Assembly (NCBI GenBank): GCA_021200075.1
Contig: JAJQGZ010000157.1
Span: forward strand, 1-17,127
Origin: Clostridiales bacterium
GTDB taxonomy: Bacteria; Bacillota; Clostridia; Oscillospirales; Acutalibacteraceae
Direction: 5' to 3'
DNA: 17,127 bases
In this document: positions 14,371 to 17,127 of the stretch, one piece after another
How positions within the stretch are numbered: the stretch's first letter is position 1
Layout: each line of letters opens with the position of its first letter
The notes under the pieces: model-generated
Databases searched by the model: none
Told to the model about the DNA's origin: nothing
The model's input: the letters and a program-made list of their open reading frames with translations, nothing else
Translations under genes and position numbers: made by a program

Positions 14371-16684
14371 ATTTTTTGACGGCGGATTAGGTACAATGCT
14401 CAATCTTTCGGCAGGAGAGCTGCCCGAACAACTGAATATTACCAAGCCTGAAAGGGTGCTTGCCGTACATCAAAAATACGCAGAAGCCGGCGCCGAATAT
14501 ATATCAACCAACACTTTCGGCGCAAATTCGCTCAAATACAACAATGTAGGCGAAATAGTGCGTACCGGAGTGGCTTCAGCCAACAAGGTAGGCAAAAACC
14601 GTGTTTGATATAGGCCCCACCGGTAAGCTATTAAAACCGATGGGCGACCTCGATTTTGAAAAAAGCGGTTGAACTTTTTGCCGAGGTGGTAAACGCCGGT
14701 AAGGACGGTTGCGACGCCGTTTTAATCGAAACGATGAGCGATACCTATGAGCTGAAAGCCGCTGTGCTTGCGGCAAAAGAAAATTGCTCTCTTCCGATAT
14801 TTGCGTCGATGATATTTGATGAAAAAGGCAGGCTGCTGACAGGTGCGGATGTTAAATGCGCCACAGCAATGCTTGAGGGTCTCGGAGTTGATGTAATAGG
14901 CTTCAACTGCGGACTTGGCCCAAAGCAGATGATACCGCTCTTAAAAGAACTAAGGGAATACACTTCGCTTCCGATTTTAATTATGCCGAATGCAGGCTTG
15001 CCGGAATCCGTTGACGGAAAAACCGTTTACAATGTTTCCCCCGATGAATTTGCCGTTGATATGCAGGAGATTGCAAAAATCGGAGTATCATACCTCGGCG
15101 GCTGCTGCGGAACTACGCCCGAGCACATAAAGAAGATGATAAACCTTTGCTCCGACATACCCGACAGCGTACCCGAAAAGAAAAACATCACGCTTGTAAC
15201 ATCATATTCAACCGCTGTTGAAATCGGCAGGGTTCCTGTTGTTGTCGGCGAAAGAATTAATCCCACCGGCAAAAAGCTTTTTAAAGAAGCTTTGCAAAAC
15301 AACAATATTGAATATATCATCAAAGAGGGAATCAATCAGCAGGAAAAGGGCACTCACATACTCGATGTAAATATCGGTCTGCCTGAAATTGACGAGGTTA
15401 AAATGCTAAGCGACGCCGTGTATAATTTGCAAAGCGTACTCCCCCTCCCTCTCCAGCTCGATTCATCAGACCCGAAAGCTCTTGAAAAAGCGCTACGCAT
15501 ATATAACGGCAAGGCGATGATTAATTCCGTAAACGGCAAGCAGAAATCTATGGAAGAGATTTTTCCGCTTGTTAAAAAATACGGAGGAGTTCTCGTCTGC
15601 CTATGTCTTGACGAAAGTGGAATACCCGATACCAGACAGGGCAGAATCGAAATTGCAGAAAAGATAATTGCAAAAGCCGAGGAATACGACATTGATAAAA
15701 AGACCTTGTTGTTGACGCTCTGACAATGACAATATCAACCGATGTCAATAACGCAAAGGAAATGCTCAAAGCAGTTGATTATATCAAAAACACTCTCGGC
15801 ATAGGTACGGTACTCGGAGTATCGAACATCAGCTTCGGTCTGCCTAAAAGAGAAGCGATTAACACCGCATTCTTCATTACGGCGCTTGAACACGGTCTGT
15901 CGGCAGGGATAATAAATCCCCTGAGCGAAAGTATGATGAACGCATATTATTCTTTTAACGCTCTTTCGGGATTTGACGCTAACTGCACGCAGTACATAGA
16001 ATCCGTTACGGATTCATGCACAGTTGCTTTCTCACCGAGCGAATCCGACTTAAAAAGTGCGATTATAAAGTGCGATTATAAAGGGGATGAAAGAGGATTC
16101 CGCTCTTTGCGTAAAAAATCTTCTTGCTCAAATTCAGCCCCTTGAAATCATAAATCAATATATTATCCCGGCTCTCGACATTGTGGGCGACGGGTTTGAA
16201 AACAACAAGATATTCCTGCCACAGCTCCTTATGAGCGCCGATGCGGCTAAAGAGGCGTTCAATGTAATAAGAGAATATTTTGTACTCAACGGTGAAAAGA
16301 AAGAAGACGGCAACAAGGTGGTTATCGCAACGGTTGAGGGCGATATTCACGATATAGGAAAGAATATTGTCAAGGTGCTTATGTCAAACTACGGCTTTGA
16401 TATGATAGACCTGGGCAAGGATGTTAAATGCGAAAAAGCGCTTGAAGCGGTTATTGAAAACGACTGCAAGCTTGTCGGTTTTTCCGCTTTGATGACAACG
16501 ACCGTACCAAATATGGAAAAGACAATCCGCCTTATCCACGACAATACCGACGCAAAGGCATTTGTCGGCGGAGCGGTGCTGACAAAATCATGCGCAAAAA
16601 TGATAAATGCCGACTACTATGCAAAGGACGCAATGGAAAGCGTAAGGATTGCAAAAAGAATTTTTCGGAGGCGAGGAAAAATGA
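14363..16684 (+). CDS. metH: Cobalamin-dependent methionine synthase without activation domain, frame broken
   Basis: Transfers methyl from methyl-THF to homocysteine through cobalamin. Numbering follows the corrected 768-residue frame. The homocysteine domain (1 to about 275) begins FFDGGLGTML and has zinc ligands C182 (GFNCG) and C247, C248 (GGCCGT). The pterin domain begins GERINPTGK (295). Then come DALTMTISTD, the helical cap, and the B12 domain with DIHDIGKN (lower-ligand His658). Breaks: A-run 14594-14598 one long, A-run 14659-14664 one long, A-run 15697-15701 one short, a 13-bp tandem duplication at 16054-16079, and T-run 16661-16665 one long. The last repair ends the protein as RIFGGEEK with TGA 16682-16684, overlapping the Rrf2 start. 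All five repairs sum to whole codons. The activation domain is a separate gene just upstream. Confidence 0.88.
16054..16079 (+). repeat. 13-bp perfect tandem duplication inside metH
   Basis: AAAGTGCGATTAT occurs twice in a row (16054-16066, 16067-16079), followed by AAAG. Removing one copy restores the reading KSAIIKGMKEDSALCVKNLL, with the normal cap-domain motif. So one copy is extra, by slippage, misassembly or true mutation. Confidence 0.85.
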
Positions 16685-17073
16685 TGGTTTCCACAAAGGG
16701 CAGATATGCTCTAAGAATAATGATATACCTTGCCGAAAACGCAAACGGTACTCCCGTGCCGCTCAAAGAGATAGCGGACAAAGAGAACATAGGCATAAAA
16801 TATCTTGAAATAATCGTCGCTTCCCTTAACAAAAATAATTTGCTTGAAAGCGTCAGGGGCAAAAACGGCGGTTATATGCTAAATAAACCCACCGGTGAAT
16901 ATTCGATATTATCAATCTTAAACGCCGCCGAGGGTAGTCTTGCGCCGGTAGCCTGCGTTGACGATGTTTGCGAAATGGCGGATTCCTGCAAAACATATAC
17001 GCTTTGGAAAGAGCTTGACAATGTTATAGAAAATTTCCTTTCATTAAAAACCTTGGCGGATATTATTAATTAA
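16681..17073 (+). CDS. Rrf2-family regulator, IscR-like with three Cys
   Basis: A 130-residue winged-helix protein. The start VSTKGRYALRIMIYLAE and the block LKEIADKENIGIKYLEII are the Rrf2 DNA-binding domain; ESVRGKNGGYML is the wing. Cys92, Cys97 and Cys103 (ACVDDVCEMADSC) resemble the Fe-S ligands of E. coli IscR (92, 98, 104), so it probably senses Fe-S status; CymR-type members lack these Cys. ATG 16681 or 16684 follows GGAGG at 16667-16671. As written, metH reads into it with no stop, but one T removed upstream gives a TGA overlapping the start, so I treat them as two genes. Such regulators often precede iscS and iscU, which would lie past the window. No terminator is visible to 17127. 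Confidence 0.9.
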   Translation: MMVSTKGRYALRIMIYLAENANGTPVPLKEIADKENIGIKYLEIIVASLNKNNLLESVRGKNGGYMLNKPTGEYSILSILNAAEGSLAPVACVDDVCEMADSCKTYTLWKELDNVIENFLSLKTLADIIN

Positions 17074-17127
17074 TAATGGCCGATTGTAAAATGAAGTTGA
17101 ACATCTAAAAAATCCATAGCGATTGAA

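Overview
This window looks like part of a low-to-middle GC anaerobic Firmicute chromosome, most likely a gut Clostridia member (Oscillospiraceae/Ruminococcaceae-like). The reasons are a lysine-rich fibronectin-III-type C-terminus on a CxxC-repeat surface protein, a GPH sugar symporter, an rplM-rpsI pair, a MetH with a detached activation domain, and consensus sigma-A promoters with AGGAGG-type ribosome sites. The species is inference; no 16S or tRNA gene is present.

Layout, left to right. (1) 54-1400, minus: a secreted repeat protein in broken frame, divergent from a small XRE regulator (1484-1711, plus). Two ATGACAWAWTGTCAT palindromes lie between them, one inside a consensus promoter spacer. 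A bidirectional terminator follows at 1711-1746. (2) 1764-6352, minus: trxB, tcdA, a formylglycine-type sulfatase and a GPH symporter, with a trxB promoter at 6395-6423. (3) 6475-11325, minus: cysD, a cysN-cysC fusion and an arylsulfate sulfotransferase, with overlapping ends. They sit behind a sigma-A promoter followed by three tandem 15-bp operator-like repeats. (4) 11537-12534, minus: rplM-rpsI with promoter, possible L13 leader and terminator. (5) 12656-17073, plus: a small DUF6774-like gene, then metF, a standalone MetH activation-domain protein, metH and an IscR-like Rrf2 regulator.

How the genes may work together. Region 3 makes APS and PAPS from sulfate and ATP and sits with a sulfotransferase. 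No APS/PAPS reductase or sulfite reductase gene is visible, so activated sulfate may go to sulfation rather than cysteine synthesis. Region 2 would import a small (perhaps sulfated) glycoside and remove its sulfate in the cytoplasm. Together this suggests a sulfate-transfer locus, which I rate as the most interesting system here. Region 5 is a methyl-cycle operon: MetF makes methyl-THF, MetH uses it to methylate homocysteine, and the activation protein probably repairs MetH cobalamin.

Data caution. Several genes have broken frames: the surface protein, sulfatase, trxB, the DUF6774-like gene, metF and metH. Most breaks are one-base changes in homopolymer runs; there are also two in-frame stops and one 13-bp tandem duplication. 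After correction, the five large genes become whole-codon frames of normal family length. The 6475-12434 block has no break. I therefore treat most breaks as probable consensus errors, not decay.
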